From NCBI GenBank assembly GCA_025462885.1, contig JAOAPN010000004.1:62001-126000 (forward strand): DNA of 64,000 nucleotides. Reading direction: 5' to 3'. This DNA comes from Acidobacteriaceae bacterium (GTDB taxonomy: Bacteria; Acidobacteriota; Terriglobia; Terriglobales; Acidobacteriaceae). A program made the position numbers and the translations under genes. This document shows positions 8,646 to 18,021 of this stretch, piece by piece (position 1 is the stretch's first letter; every line of letters starts with the position of its first letter). Below the pieces are notes generated by a model that was not told where the DNA came from, made no database searches, and was given only the letters and a program-made list of their open reading frames with translations.

Positions 8646-8965
8646 AATCCTGATACCCCAAAGGCCCTCAGTGTAGCACGGGCAAGCGCTCCTGAAGCCT
8701 TGCAGCGAGCCTCCGGCGACTTGCGGCGCCGGGTTTTTTCGGTCAGCGTAAAGCACTGCCACTACTGAATTTAGCTCTCATTCTTACGGTAAAGATTAGC
8801 GGGTGTCTTCCGGTAAATTAACTTGCCGATCCTTGTGTGCGATCCCGAGGATTGGGCGTCTTTCCAAAGCCATTCCGGCCGTCGTTTCCGACCTTGGAGT
8901 CATTGTGCGGGTCGATCGGAACGGCTGGCGCTCTCTGCTGTTGCTCTACACTTTCGGAGGTTTAA
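8646..8965. promoter_or_regulatory. Divergent intergenic region with two direct repeats (TCTTMCGGTAAA)
   Basis: TCTTACGGTAAA (8782-8793) and TCTTCCGGTAAA (8806-8817) are 11/12 identical and start 24 bp apart. Winged-helix regulators of the OmpR/ToxR class typically bind tandem direct repeats, and such a protein is encoded immediately to the left. The receptor gene to the right begins 148 bp after the second repeat. The rest of the stretch holds no gene that I can support. Confidence 0.42.
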
Positions 8966-11900
8966 GTGAAAAATCGTATGAGTCATCGGATTGTCTGGTT
9001 TTCGGCAATCTTCGTTCTTCTCTTCTGCATTACCTTTCGGGCAAACGCACAGGCATATCTTGGCAGCATCAAGGGCGAGGTCACGGACCCCGGCGGAGCG
9101 AAAGTCCCCGGAGCGATGGTGGTTGCTGAGGAGGCTTCGACCCACTTCAAGACGTCCGGCGTCTCGAACGGATCCGGAGCGTACACCTTCGCGGCGTTGA
9201 ATCCCGGAACTTACAAGGTGAGCGTCACCGCGGCAAGCTTCAAGACGGAAAATCGTCAGGACGTGGTTCTGACGGCCGGTCAGGCGCAGGTGGTCGACTT
9301 TCAGCTTTCCTCGGGTGCGGTAACGGAGACCGTCGAAGTCCAAGCCAGCAATAACCTGCTTGACGCCGGATCGGCCAATCTGGCCACGACCCTGAGCACC
9401 AAAGAGGTCACTGACCTGCCGAACGTCGGGCGGAACCCTTTCGTGCTCGCCACGCTGGCTGCTGGGGTCACGACGGGCGCATATATGCAGAGCAAATCGA
9501 GCCAGTTCACCCAGCCGTTCTCGGGTGTGTCGGTACAGATTACGGCGCAGGGAAACGGCGGCCACAATCGCCTGACGCTCGACGGTATTCCGGATGATCC
9601 GGCTGAGCGGTTCTCTGGAGCCAGCTATACAGGCTTTGTCCCGTCGCCGGAGGCGGTCCAGGAGGTTAAGGTACAGACGTCCATCTTCGATGCCCAGATC
9701 GGTCACGGCAATGGCACGGTAACGAACACCGTCGTCCGCGGCGGAAACAACAAGGTACACGGCGCGGCTTACTATGCCTTCCAGAACACGTACCTCAACG
9801 CCAACACCTACGAGAAGGTGCCGAACCAGGACGGAGCACTCAATCCAGCCTCCCCCACCCGCCGGAACAACGATCAGTTGAGCCAGACAGGCATCGTTAT
9901 CGACGGGCCAGTCCGGATTCCCCGGTTGTACGACGGCCGCAACAAGACCTTCTTCATGTTCGCGTTCGAGCGCTATGCCTCCCACACGGCCGTCAATTAC
10001 AGCGCACGTGTCCCGACTGCGGCTGAGCGGGCAGGAGACTTCTCCGGTCTGTGCACGGGCGGATTCAATGGTGCGGGCCTGTGTCTGGCCGGTGTCCAGC
10101 TCTACGATCCAAACTCCCCGCTCGATGGCAATAACAATCGCACAGCTTACTTTTCGAACAATAACATCGTGTCCCGCATCAACCCTGCCGGGGCCGCTCT
10201 GGCCTCCTACCTTCCTCTGCCCAACGTGGCTGGGGCGCCGATCACCAGCGCCGCCAACTACATCTCCAACCAGACCTCTTATCCCAGCACCTATCCGTCG
10301 TTCATCGGCCGCATCGATCACGCATTTGGTTCGAAGAACAAGTTGAACGCAATCCTGTTCCGCTCCGGGCTGACCCAGAAATACCCTCTCCAGGGCTTTC
10401 CCAAGGGCATCGGGCCTACGGGTTATGGCTATAGCGTTTACCGCAACAACCGCGGTGGTTCAATCGACGATGTCCACCAGTTCTCGTCAAGCATGGTGCT
10501 CGATTCGCGCTTCGGCTTGATCTACCATCCATTTGGTCTCACCTATCCCGGCAACTCGGGCTTCGATCTCGGCTCGATCGGCATCACCAACAACTCGCTG
10601 CCCTACAGCACCTTCCCAGGCTTCACCGCCAGCGACAGTTATGCCGGCGTCGCTCCGGGGGCCGGTGGGCAGATCAGCGAAAGCACGACTGGCTCGCTGG
10701 AAGAGATTCTGACGAAGACCTTCGGCAGCCATACGCTGCGCTTCGGTTTTGAAGGCAATCTGATCCGCTATAACGTACAAAATCCGCAGAGCGGCTTCGG
10801 CGCCTTCGCGTTCGATCGCCGCTTCACGCAGAAGAATTCCGTATCAGCGACGGTAGGCTCGGATGCCGGTTCAGGCGATCCAATTGCGTCGCTGCTCCTG
10901 GGAGCGTTCTCTTCCGCGTCGTACAACAACTCGGCCGCGTACGCCCTGCAGCAGATTTACGCAGCACCGTTCGTGCAGGATGACTGGCGCGTCAACAAAA
11001 AGTTGACCCTTAACCTCGGGGTTCGCTGGGACTATGAGTCGCCCTTCAGCGAACGCTACAACAAGCAGGTTTCGAACTTCTGCACGACCTGCACAAGCCC
11101 ACTGCAGGCGTCGGTGCCTGGACTTACTCTCAACGGAGGGCTTCAGTTCACCAGTCCCTCGAACCGTTTTCCCTATCCACGCGATCTGAACAACTTTCAG
11201 CCTCGCCTCGGTGCCGCTTATCAGGCCACTCCCACCACCGTAGCGCGCGCCGGCTTCGGTATCATCTACTTCAATACGCTGGAAACGCCGATCGGTACCG
11301 GCTTCTCGCAGACGACCAGCTACAACAACTTCACTACAAGTGCTCCCACGAACAGCCTTACCAGCCCATTCCCCTCCGGAGTGGCGGCACCCACTGGAAG
11401 CTCGCTTGGGTTATCAACCGCTCTCGGGCAGAGTGTTAGTTTTATCGATCCAAACCACGTTCAGCCTAAAAGTGCGCAGTACTCGGTCAGCGTTCAGCAG
11501 GAGTTCCCCGGAAAGATCGCTCTCCAGGTTGCCTATGTTGGATCCCGCCCCACGCGCCTCGAGGTGAATCACAACATCAATATCCTGCCGTCGAACTACT
11601 ACGACCAGGGCTCAGCCGAAGTCAGCTTCCTGAACGCGGCTGTCGCCAACCCGATGGCCGGCAAGTTCACCGGAACCACGTCCTTGAACAGTGCCACCAT
11701 CGCGCGCAACCTCCTGCTCCTGCCCTACCCGGAGTTCGGCTCGGTGACGGCACAGTACTCGTCGATCGGCAGCGCGCCGTATAACTCGCTGCAGGTTCAG
11801 GTCACGCGGCCGATGCGCAATCACTTCTCGCTGCAGGGCAACTTCACATGGTCGAAGACGATGCTGCGCCAGGGCTTTTACGGCTCCACAACCTCGACCG

Positions 11901-12514
11901 ACAACGCTGCCTATGCGACCAACAAGCTCTACTCGGTTCAGGATGCCAACTCCACGCTGGTCGCAAACATCTTTGGCACGGTCCAGTTTCCAAAGTTTGC
12001 GGCGCGGCCCTACTTTGAGCGACTGATTGTGGGTGGATGGCAGCTTAACAGCATCCTCCGCGCACAGAACGGAAACCTGATCTCCGCCCCGGGGGCGGTA
12101 GATATCATTGGCGATCCTCACCAGGCAAATCCCACCTACGGCCGCTACATCAACACGTGCTACCAGAACACGAATGGAGTGAATGTGCAGTCCACCAGCT
12201 CGGCTCCGGCGTGCGACAGCCTGTCGCCGACACCGGCTTATCGTCAGCGTCTCGCCTATACTACGCAGAACAACAGCACCGTTCTGAACATCCGCCAGAG
12301 AATTCATCCGCTACTGGATGCCTCTCTGTTCAAGGTCTTCGCACTGCGCGAAGGCGTGAGCTTCGAGATTCGTGGTGAATTCTTCAACGTCCTCAACACA
12401 CCGAACTTCGGCGGTCCGAATACAAGCATCGGAAACTCGACGTTCGGGGCCGTCACACTTACGCAGGCTAACGATGCTCGCATCGGTCAGCTGACTGGCC
12501 GTATTAACTTCTAA
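8966..12514 (+). CDS. TonB-dependent outer-membrane receptor, Oar-like, with carboxypeptidase-regulatory-like domain
   Basis: A 1182-residue outer-membrane protein. GTG 8966 is chosen because GGAGG lies 5 bases upstream. A signal peptide (about 1-29, ending near FRANAQA) precedes a carboxypeptidase-regulatory-like beta-sandwich (GSIKGEVTDPGGAKVPGAMV to about residue 115), then a plug domain (VTDLPNVGRNPFVLATLAAG, NRLTLDGIPDD) and a very long beta-barrel that ends in an aromatic residue (GQLTGRINF). This architecture is the dominant TonB-receptor type in Acidobacteria and is thought to import large or complex carbohydrates and peptides. No SusD-like partner is nearby. The next gene is a GH106 rhamnosidase, so a rhamnose-containing glycan is a reasonable guess for the ligand. 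Confidence 0.9.
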   Translation: MKNRMSHRIVWFSAIFVLLFCITFRANAQAYLGSIKGEVTDPGGAKVPGAMVVAEEASTHFKTSGVSNGSGAYTFAALNPGTYKVSVTAASFKTENRQDVVLTAGQAQVVDFQLSSGAVTETVEVQASNNLLDAGSANLATTLSTKEVTDLPNVGRNPFVLATLAAGVTTGAYMQSKSSQFTQPFSGVSVQITAQGNGGHNRLTLDGIPDDPAERFSGASYTGFVPSPEAVQEVKVQTSIFDAQIGHGNGTVTNTVVRGGNNKVHGAAYYAFQNTYLNANTYEKVPNQDGALNPASPTRRNNDQLSQTGIVIDGPVRIPRLYDGRNKTFFMFAFERYASHTAVNYSARVPTAAERAGDFSGLCTGGFNGAGLCLAGVQLYDPNSPLDGNNNRTAYFSNNNIVSRINPAGAALASYLPLPNVAGAPITSAANYISNQTSYPSTYPSFIGRIDHAFGSKNKLNAILFRSGLTQKYPLQGFPKGIGPTGYGYSVYRNNRGGSIDDVHQFSSSMVLDSRFGLIYHPFGLTYPGNSGFDLGSIGITNNSLPYSTFPGFTASDSYAGVAPGAGGQISESTTGSLEEILTKTFGSHTLRFGFEGNLIRYNVQNPQSGFGAFAFDRRFTQKNSVSATVGSDAGSGDPIASLLLGAFSSASYNNSAAYALQQIYAAPFVQDDWRVNKKLTLNLGVRWDYESPFSERYNKQVSNFCTTCTSPLQASVPGLTLNGGLQFTSPSNRFPYPRDLNNFQPRLGAAYQATPTTVARAGFGIIYFNTLETPIGTGFSQTTSYNNFTTSAPTNSLTSPFPSGVAAPTGSSLGLSTALGQSVSFIDPNHVQPKSAQYSVSVQQEFPGKIALQVAYVGSRPTRLEVNHNINILPSNYYDQGSAEVSFLNAAVANPMAGKFTGTTSLNSATIARNLLLLPYPEFGSVTAQYSSIGSAPYNSLQVQVTRPMRNHFSLQGNFTWSKTMLRQGFYGSTTSTDNAAYATNKLYSVQDANSTLVANIFGTVQFPKFAARPYFERLIVGGWQLNSILRAQNGNLISAPGAVDIIGDPHQANPTYGRYINTCYQNTNGVNVQSTSSAPACDSLSPTPAYRQRLAYTTQNNSTVLNIRQRIHPLLDASLFKVFALREGVSFEIRGEFFNVLNTPNFGGPNTSIGNSTFGAVTLTQANDARIGQLTGRINF

Positions 12515-12524
12515 CCTGGCGCGA

Positions 12525-12558
12525 AGATCTCCCGGGGGTGTATACCCGGGAGGTCTTT
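12525..12558 (+). terminator. Strong hairpin terminator after the receptor gene
   Basis: AGATCTCCCGGG (12525-12536) pairs with CCCGGGAGGTCT (12545-12556) in a 12-bp GC-rich stem with one G-T pair and an 8-nt loop, followed by a short T run (12556-12558). It begins 11 bases after the receptor stop codon and ends about 33 bases before the downstream rhamnosidase start, so it probably reduces read-through between the two genes. Confidence 0.65.
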
Positions 12559-12591
12559 GGCTCTTCACATCCATTGCAATTTCCAGGTGCC

Positions 12592-15500
12592 ATGCTCGCT
12601 CGTCCAAAAAGTCTCCTTGCACTCTTCGCACTCTGCTGCACGCTTGCGCCTGCCCAGACAGCGGCGCATCTTTCCAGGCTGCGTCAAGGCTTTGCGTCTC
12701 CTCCCGCGCAAGCTAAACTGCGTTGCTACTGGTGGTGGCTCAACGGCAATACGACGAAGGAGACCATCACCTATGAGCTGACCGAGATGAGCCGCAAGGG
12801 ATTTGGCGGTGTGTTGCTGGTGGATGCCAACGGTTCCAACCAGAGTGGAAACGACAATGTTCCTGCCGGTCCCACCTTTGGTAGCCCCGCCTGGACGAAG
12901 CTCTACCTGCATGCGCTGAAGACAGCTGCGGCGCTGCACCTTGAAGTGACTCTGAATATTACGAGCGGCTGGAATCTCGGAGGCCCGGACGTCCTGCCCT
13001 CCGATGCGTCCAAGCTTCTCACTTGGTCAGCTACGATTGCGGATGGACAGAAGCCGCTTGGCAATCTTCCGATGCCCGCGATCAAGAACGGCTTTTATCA
13101 GCAGATCGCTGTGCTTGCTTATCCACTTGCGCATGGGACCGCTCTCCCCGGGCTGGGCGGCGACAACCGCACTCCGATCCGCCAGCTTCGGTTGAAGGCA
13201 GCAGCGGCTGAGGGCAGCTTTTCCATGCCGCCGACCGAGAACCTGCTCGGAGCTGTCACGGCCGATCCAGTTGAGGCTGATGCAGCTTTGGCCAGCGTGG
13301 TCGACATTACTTCCATGGTGGATGACTCTGGCCATACGGACTGGCATCCGCCAGCGAGCGGGCCCTGGGAAATTCTGCGCATCGGCTACACCGACTCCGA
13401 TGCTAAAGTTTCAACCTCCAGCGGCTCGTGGCAGGGGCTGGCCATCGACTACCTCGACCGCAACGCTTTCGATACCTACTGGATTAAGAACGTCATACCG
13501 CTTCTTGAGGTCAGCCGGCCTTACCTTCGCACCACACTCGTCAACCTTGCCTCCGATTCCTGGGAGCTTGGTGGAACTAACTGGACCGGCCGCTTTCGAT
13601 CCGAGTTTCAGCATCGCCGCGGCTACGATCCGGTGCGTTATCTTCCCATTGTGACCGGACGCATTCTTTCAGACCGTGCTATCTCTGAGCGGTATTTGAA
13701 TGATCTGCGCCGGACTGTGGGCGACCTGGTCACCGATCACTACGATCACTTTGCCGAGCGCGCCAAACAGTATGGCCTTGGTATGCAGGCGGAATCCGGT
13801 GGGCCACACGCGGCGCCGATCGACGCGCTTGAAACCTTTCGGTCTTCTGCTGTTGTCCAGACCGAATACTGGGCACAGTCCAACGAACACCGATCCACCG
13901 ATGAAGACCGCTACTTCACCAAGGAGGGCGCGAGCGCGGCTAACATCTACGGCAAGCAGTTCGTCGCGCAGGAGGGCATGACCTCGATCGGACCGCAATG
14001 GAGCGAATCGTTGGCCAGCGACCTCAAGCCGTCGTTCGATCAAGGGCTTACGGAAGGAATGAATCGGCTAGTTTGGCACGCCTTTACTTCTTCACCTGCG
14101 TCCTTCGGACTTCCTGGCAATGAATATTTTGCGGGAACGCACATGAACCCGCGCATCACATGGTGGTCGCAAAGTGCGCCCTTCTTCCTCTATCTCAACC
14201 GCGCACAGTACCTGCTTCAGCAGGGCCACGCCGTGAACGATGTTCTTTACTTCTATGGCGATGAGGTTCCGAACTTCGTGCGGCTCAAGCATGATGACCC
14301 CGCCCATGTATTGCCCGGTTACGACTACGATGTCACCGATGAAGACGCACTACTGCGCACGCTGACTGTCACTCCGGCCGGACTGCGTACACCGGCCGGC
14401 AACACGTATCGACTGCTTGCGATGCCTCGTGGACGCCGCCTTTCGCTCGCGTCGCTTGAGCGTATCGCTACCTACGTTCGCGATGGAGGTCCGCTCATGG
14501 GTGATACGCCACTGGCACCTACGGGGAACGTCCCGTCAGAGGCCGCCGCACGCTTCACCCAGCTTGCCAGGGATCTGTTCGGATCCTGTCCGGGCACGCA
14601 TCACTATGGCAAGGGTCTTGTCTTCTGTGGATCGGGCGGCCGCGCTGCGCTTAAGAGTCTCGGCATCCTGCCCGACTTTGAAGATCCCTCAGCTCAGCTT
14701 GACTATATTCATCGTCGCGATGGTGCGACCGATATTTATTTCATCCGCAACCGCACGTCGCATTGGATCGATGTTCAGCCGCGCTTTCGCATCTACAACC
14801 GAACGCCTGAACTGTGGAATGCGCTGGACGGAACGGTCACACCCCAAAGCGCCTATACGATTGCGGATGGACTGACGACGGTGCCGATGCACCTTGCCCC
14901 GTATGGCTCAACCTTTGTCGTATTCCATGAGCCTGGCAGCCTGCATGTTACCCAGGTCCTCAAGGATGGAGTGAACACAGCAACGGAGGTGACCGGCGAT
15001 CTTAGGAACGGGCTCCATCTTCCTAACGCCGCTCCCGGTAGCTACACCCTCAAACTTTCGGACGGCCGGGAGATGACGGCTGAACGCCGCCCCAGCACCA
15101 GCACTGAGTTGCCGCCGTCGACCTGGACTGTCGCGTTCCAGCCAGATAGGGGTGGCCCTGCGACGCCGCAGACTTTTACTGCCTTTCAGGACTGGTCAAC
15201 GTCCGCTGATGCCGGGGTCCGCTTCTTCTCGGGTTCGGCGACCTACAGCACAACCATCGAAGCCGCTCGGGTTCCAGGCGAACGCACGTTTCTGACCCTT
15301 ACGGAACTGCACGAGGTTTGTTCGGTCAAGATCAACGGCAAGCCTGCTGGAACGCTCTGGGCCATGCCCTATCGACTCGACATTACGGATAGGCTTACTA
15401 CACGCCATAACAAAATTGAATTGGAAGTTACAAACCTGTGGCCCAATCGCATTATCGGTGATGCTCAGCCCGGAGAGACGAAGACGTATACCCGGACCAA

Positions 15501-15609
15501 CATCCGCAAATATACTAGCGACTCTGCTCTTTTACCTTCGGGACTTGTAGGTCCTGTGAGCCTCGAGACCGAAGCGGACCCAATCGCCAGATGGTCTACA
15601 CGTCAATAG
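12592..15609 (+). CDS. Glycoside hydrolase family 106 alpha-L-rhamnosidase
   Basis: About 1005 residues from ATG 12592, where a clean signal peptide begins (MLARPKSLLALFALCCTLAPAQ); the 18-residue extension to 12538 overlaps the terminator hairpin and is unlikely. GH106 hallmarks are clear: CYWWWLNGNTTKETITYEL near the N-terminus, MSRKGFGGVLLVDANG, the central barrel with WELGGTNWTGRFRSEF and GYDPVRYLP, and a C-terminal jelly roll with TELHEVCSVKINGKPAGTLW and LEVTNLWPNRIIGDA. GH106 enzymes remove terminal alpha-L-rhamnose from rhamnogalacturonan and plant glycosides, mostly in the periplasm or outside the cell. It follows the TonB receptor on the same strand. The family is secure; the exact linkage is not. 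Confidence 0.9.
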   Translation: MLARPKSLLALFALCCTLAPAQTAAHLSRLRQGFASPPAQAKLRCYWWWLNGNTTKETITYELTEMSRKGFGGVLLVDANGSNQSGNDNVPAGPTFGSPAWTKLYLHALKTAAALHLEVTLNITSGWNLGGPDVLPSDASKLLTWSATIADGQKPLGNLPMPAIKNGFYQQIAVLAYPLAHGTALPGLGGDNRTPIRQLRLKAAAAEGSFSMPPTENLLGAVTADPVEADAALASVVDITSMVDDSGHTDWHPPASGPWEILRIGYTDSDAKVSTSSGSWQGLAIDYLDRNAFDTYWIKNVIPLLEVSRPYLRTTLVNLASDSWELGGTNWTGRFRSEFQHRRGYDPVRYLPIVTGRILSDRAISERYLNDLRRTVGDLVTDHYDHFAERAKQYGLGMQAESGGPHAAPIDALETFRSSAVVQTEYWAQSNEHRSTDEDRYFTKEGASAANIYGKQFVAQEGMTSIGPQWSESLASDLKPSFDQGLTEGMNRLVWHAFTSSPASFGLPGNEYFAGTHMNPRITWWSQSAPFFLYLNRAQYLLQQGHAVNDVLYFYGDEVPNFVRLKHDDPAHVLPGYDYDVTDEDALLRTLTVTPAGLRTPAGNTYRLLAMPRGRRLSLASLERIATYVRDGGPLMGDTPLAPTGNVPSEAAARFTQLARDLFGSCPGTHHYGKGLVFCGSGGRAALKSLGILPDFEDPSAQLDYIHRRDGATDIYFIRNRTSHWIDVQPRFRIYNRTPELWNALDGTVTPQSAYTIADGLTTVPMHLAPYGSTFVVFHEPGSLHVTQVLKDGVNTATEVTGDLRNGLHLPNAAPGSYTLKLSDGREMTAERRPSTSTELPPSTWTVAFQPDRGGPATPQTFTAFQDWSTSADAGVRFFSGSATYSTTIEAARVPGERTFLTLTELHEVCSVKINGKPAGTLWAMPYRLDITDRLTTRHNKIELEVTNLWPNRIIGDAQPGETKTYTRTNIRKYTSDSALLPSGLVGPVSLETEADPIARWSTRQ

Positions 15610-15722
15610 TATGACCCGTTGTCGTAACGCCGATAGGGAGGAATGAACCAAACGCCTTCCATGATTGCTACTATGACGAGTGCTGAAATCTCACCTATGC
15701 AAAACAATTAGAGGCTGACCGC

Positions 15723-17834
15723 ATGCTGAAACGCATCACATTCCTATCCACTCTCCTGGTCCTGACGAAGCTCACAGCCCAGCAGCCGCCGCGCCCTCCA
15801 TCCACCCCGCTCATCACCCACAATCCCTACTTTTCCATCTGGTCGAATACCGACGATCTCACCGCCTCAAGCACAGTCCACTGGACAGGCAAGCCTCAGC
15901 CTATCGTTGGCCTCGTCCGCGTCGACGGCCACCCTCTTCGTTTCATGGGAGGCGACCGAAGCGGCATTCCCGCCATGCACCAGATCTCCCGCTCGGTGAC
16001 GCCGACCCATACCCGCTACGTCTTCAACGGCGCCGGCATCGAGCTCGAGCTCAGCTTCTTCACTCCGACTATCCTCTCCGATCTTGACATTCTTTCGCGC
16101 CCCGTCACCTACGTCAGCTTTACAGTCAAATCGATCGATGGCGCCCCTCATAAAGATGTCTCCGTCCTCGCCGATGTAAGTCCTCTTATCGCGGTCAATT
16201 CTCCTGGTGAGGCCGTGACTTATTCGCGCAACCAGACCGACACCCAGACGGTCCTCTCTGTCGGCTCGCGCGAGCAGCGCATCCTCAACCGCTCCGGTGA
16301 CGACCTCCGTATCGACTGGGGATATTTTCATCTCTCCGTTCCAAATGACGAAGAGTCAGCCTCCGCCATCGTTCGCGAAACTTCCGCCTCCGCCGATGGT
16401 GCCTATGCCAAAACCGGCTTCCTTCCGAAAGCCGACGACATGGACGCATCGCCGATTGTAGGCCGAGGCAACGCGCACCTCGCCACGGAACTCTTCTTCC
16501 ATACGGTAAGTGGTGGGCCAGCGACCCGCCACCTACTTGTTTCCTACACCGAGGACTACGCGATCCAATACCTTGAGCGCAACCTTCGTCCTTGGTGGCA
16601 GCGCAATGGCCAGACCGTCGCCGGCATGCTCGACGCCGCTGAGCGCGAGATGCCCGCTCTCGAGAAGCGTGCGAGCGATCTTGACGCTACTCTCACAGCC
16701 GACCTTACCCGTACCGCCGGTGCGAACTATGCGTACCTTTGCGTCCTCGCCTACCGCCAGGCGTGGGCCGCCCATGGCTTCGTTGCCAATCTCGATGGCC
16801 AGCCGCTCGTCTTCGGCAAGGAAAACTTCTCGAACGGCAGCATCGGCACCGTAGACGTGCTTTACCCGGCAGCACCCTTCTTCCTTTTTTTCAACCCCGT
16901 TCTGCTTGAGGCCGAGCTCCGTCCCTTGATGGAGTACACCGCGCTGCCCAACCACTGGCGCTTCCCCTTCGCTCCGCACGATCTCGGGACCTACCCTCTC
17001 GCCAACGGCCAGACCTACGGTGGCGGCGAGAAGACCGAAGAAAATCAGATGCCGGTCGAAGAGTCCGGCAATATGCTTCTCATGGTCGATGCCGTCGCCC
17101 GCGCTGAAGGCAACCCACGGCTCGCCGAGCAGTACTGGCCTAAGCTCACTGAGTGGGCAGAGTTCCTGAAAGCTCACGGCCTCGATCCCGAGAATCAGCT
17201 CACCACCGATGATTTCGCTGGCCACGTTACCCACAACGCGAACCTCGCTCTTAAGGCCATCGACGCGCTCGAAGCCTACGCCGATCTAGCTCGACTCCTG
17301 CACAAAGACACAGTGGCCCGCGAGTACAGCGAGACCGCTCATACTTACGCGGCTAAGTGGATCGACCTTGATAAAGAAGGCGACCACTACAAGCTTGCAT
17401 ACGACTCACCCAACACCTGGAGTCAGAAGTACAACCTCGTTTGGGACAAGCTGCTCGGCTACAACCTCTTTCCCGAATCGCTCCGCGAAAGCGAGATCGC
17501 CTACTACAAGACGAAGCTGAACAAGTACGGACTGCCCCTCGACAGCCGCGCCGACTACACCAAGCTCGACTGGTCCATCTGGACCGCCACCCTGGCTTCG
17601 TCGCCAGCCGACTTCAACGCCATCATGGACCCAATAGCCCGCTGGATCAACGAAACCCCAGCCCGCGTTCCGCTGACCGACTGGTATGACACCAAGGACG
17701 GAAAGCAGATCGGCTTCCAGGCTCGCAGCGTCGTTGGAGGCGTCTACATCAAGGCCCTCGCCGATAAGAAGCTGACCGAAAAATGGCGCGCCAAGGCTAT
17801 CGCTACTGCGAAGGATGCCGCGATTTCCCATTAG
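15723..17834 (+). CDS. DUF4965/DUF5127/DUF1793 glutaminase-A-like secreted protein
   Basis: A 703-residue secreted protein with signal peptide MLKRITFLSTLLVLTKLTAQ. Its N-terminal beta-rich region (STPLITHNPYFSIWSNTDDL, VRVDGHPLRFMG) is the DUF5127-like domain, the middle (TEENQMPVEESGNMLLM) matches DUF4965, and the C-terminal alpha/alpha barrel (LADYAD-type helices, YNLVWDKLLGYNLFPESL) matches DUF1793. This arrangement is annotated as glutaminase GtaA in fungi, but bacterial members are often found in glycan-degradation loci and resemble (alpha/alpha)6-barrel glycosidases. Here it lies 113 bp after a GH106 gene, which favours a carbohydrate-related role over glutaminase. A GAGG site lies 8 bases before the start. 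Confidence 0.82.
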   Translation: MLKRITFLSTLLVLTKLTAQQPPRPPSTPLITHNPYFSIWSNTDDLTASSTVHWTGKPQPIVGLVRVDGHPLRFMGGDRSGIPAMHQISRSVTPTHTRYVFNGAGIELELSFFTPTILSDLDILSRPVTYVSFTVKSIDGAPHKDVSVLADVSPLIAVNSPGEAVTYSRNQTDTQTVLSVGSREQRILNRSGDDLRIDWGYFHLSVPNDEESASAIVRETSASADGAYAKTGFLPKADDMDASPIVGRGNAHLATELFFHTVSGGPATRHLLVSYTEDYAIQYLERNLRPWWQRNGQTVAGMLDAAEREMPALEKRASDLDATLTADLTRTAGANYAYLCVLAYRQAWAAHGFVANLDGQPLVFGKENFSNGSIGTVDVLYPAAPFFLFFNPVLLEAELRPLMEYTALPNHWRFPFAPHDLGTYPLANGQTYGGGEKTEENQMPVEESGNMLLMVDAVARAEGNPRLAEQYWPKLTEWAEFLKAHGLDPENQLTTDDFAGHVTHNANLALKAIDALEAYADLARLLHKDTVAREYSETAHTYAAKWIDLDKEGDHYKLAYDSPNTWSQKYNLVWDKLLGYNLFPESLRESEIAYYKTKLNKYGLPLDSRADYTKLDWSIWTATLASSPADFNAIMDPIARWINETPARVPLTDWYDTKDGKQIGFQARSVVGGVYIKALADKKLTEKWRAKAIATAKDAAISH

Positions 17835-17889
17835 TCCGTTAAGCATTCATGAATAACTCGTATCTGTTCCCAGGTCAGGATTTGTTGGT

Positions 17890-17927
17890 CCTTCGGCTGA
17901 AGGTTCTTGAGAATCTTCAGCCGAAGG
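17890..17927. repeat. 38-bp near-perfect palindrome between convergent genes
   Basis: The arms begin CCTTCGGCTGAAG (17890-17902) and end CTTCAGCCGAAGG (17915-17927). The whole 38 bp pairs as 17 Watson-Crick pairs plus two G-T pairs, with an effective TTGA loop. It sits between the converging DUF4965 and TetR genes, so it is probably a bidirectional terminator, although neither side has a T tract. A dispersed intergenic repeat is another possibility. Confidence 0.6.
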
Positions 17928-18021
17928 GTCGGATCTTTGACCAGATCAGGTGGTTCATCCATGGCACGCCTGCCATTCCGTTCGCATGGTCTACCTCGCC
18001 GATGCGGAACCTCCGGAAGCT

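Noticed and set aside
8900-10321. 473-residue open frame on the minus strand inside the first TonB receptor gene
   Set aside because: It is fully antisense to a clear receptor gene, is rich in Arg/Gly/Val as expected of a GC-biased shadow frame, and has no family features.
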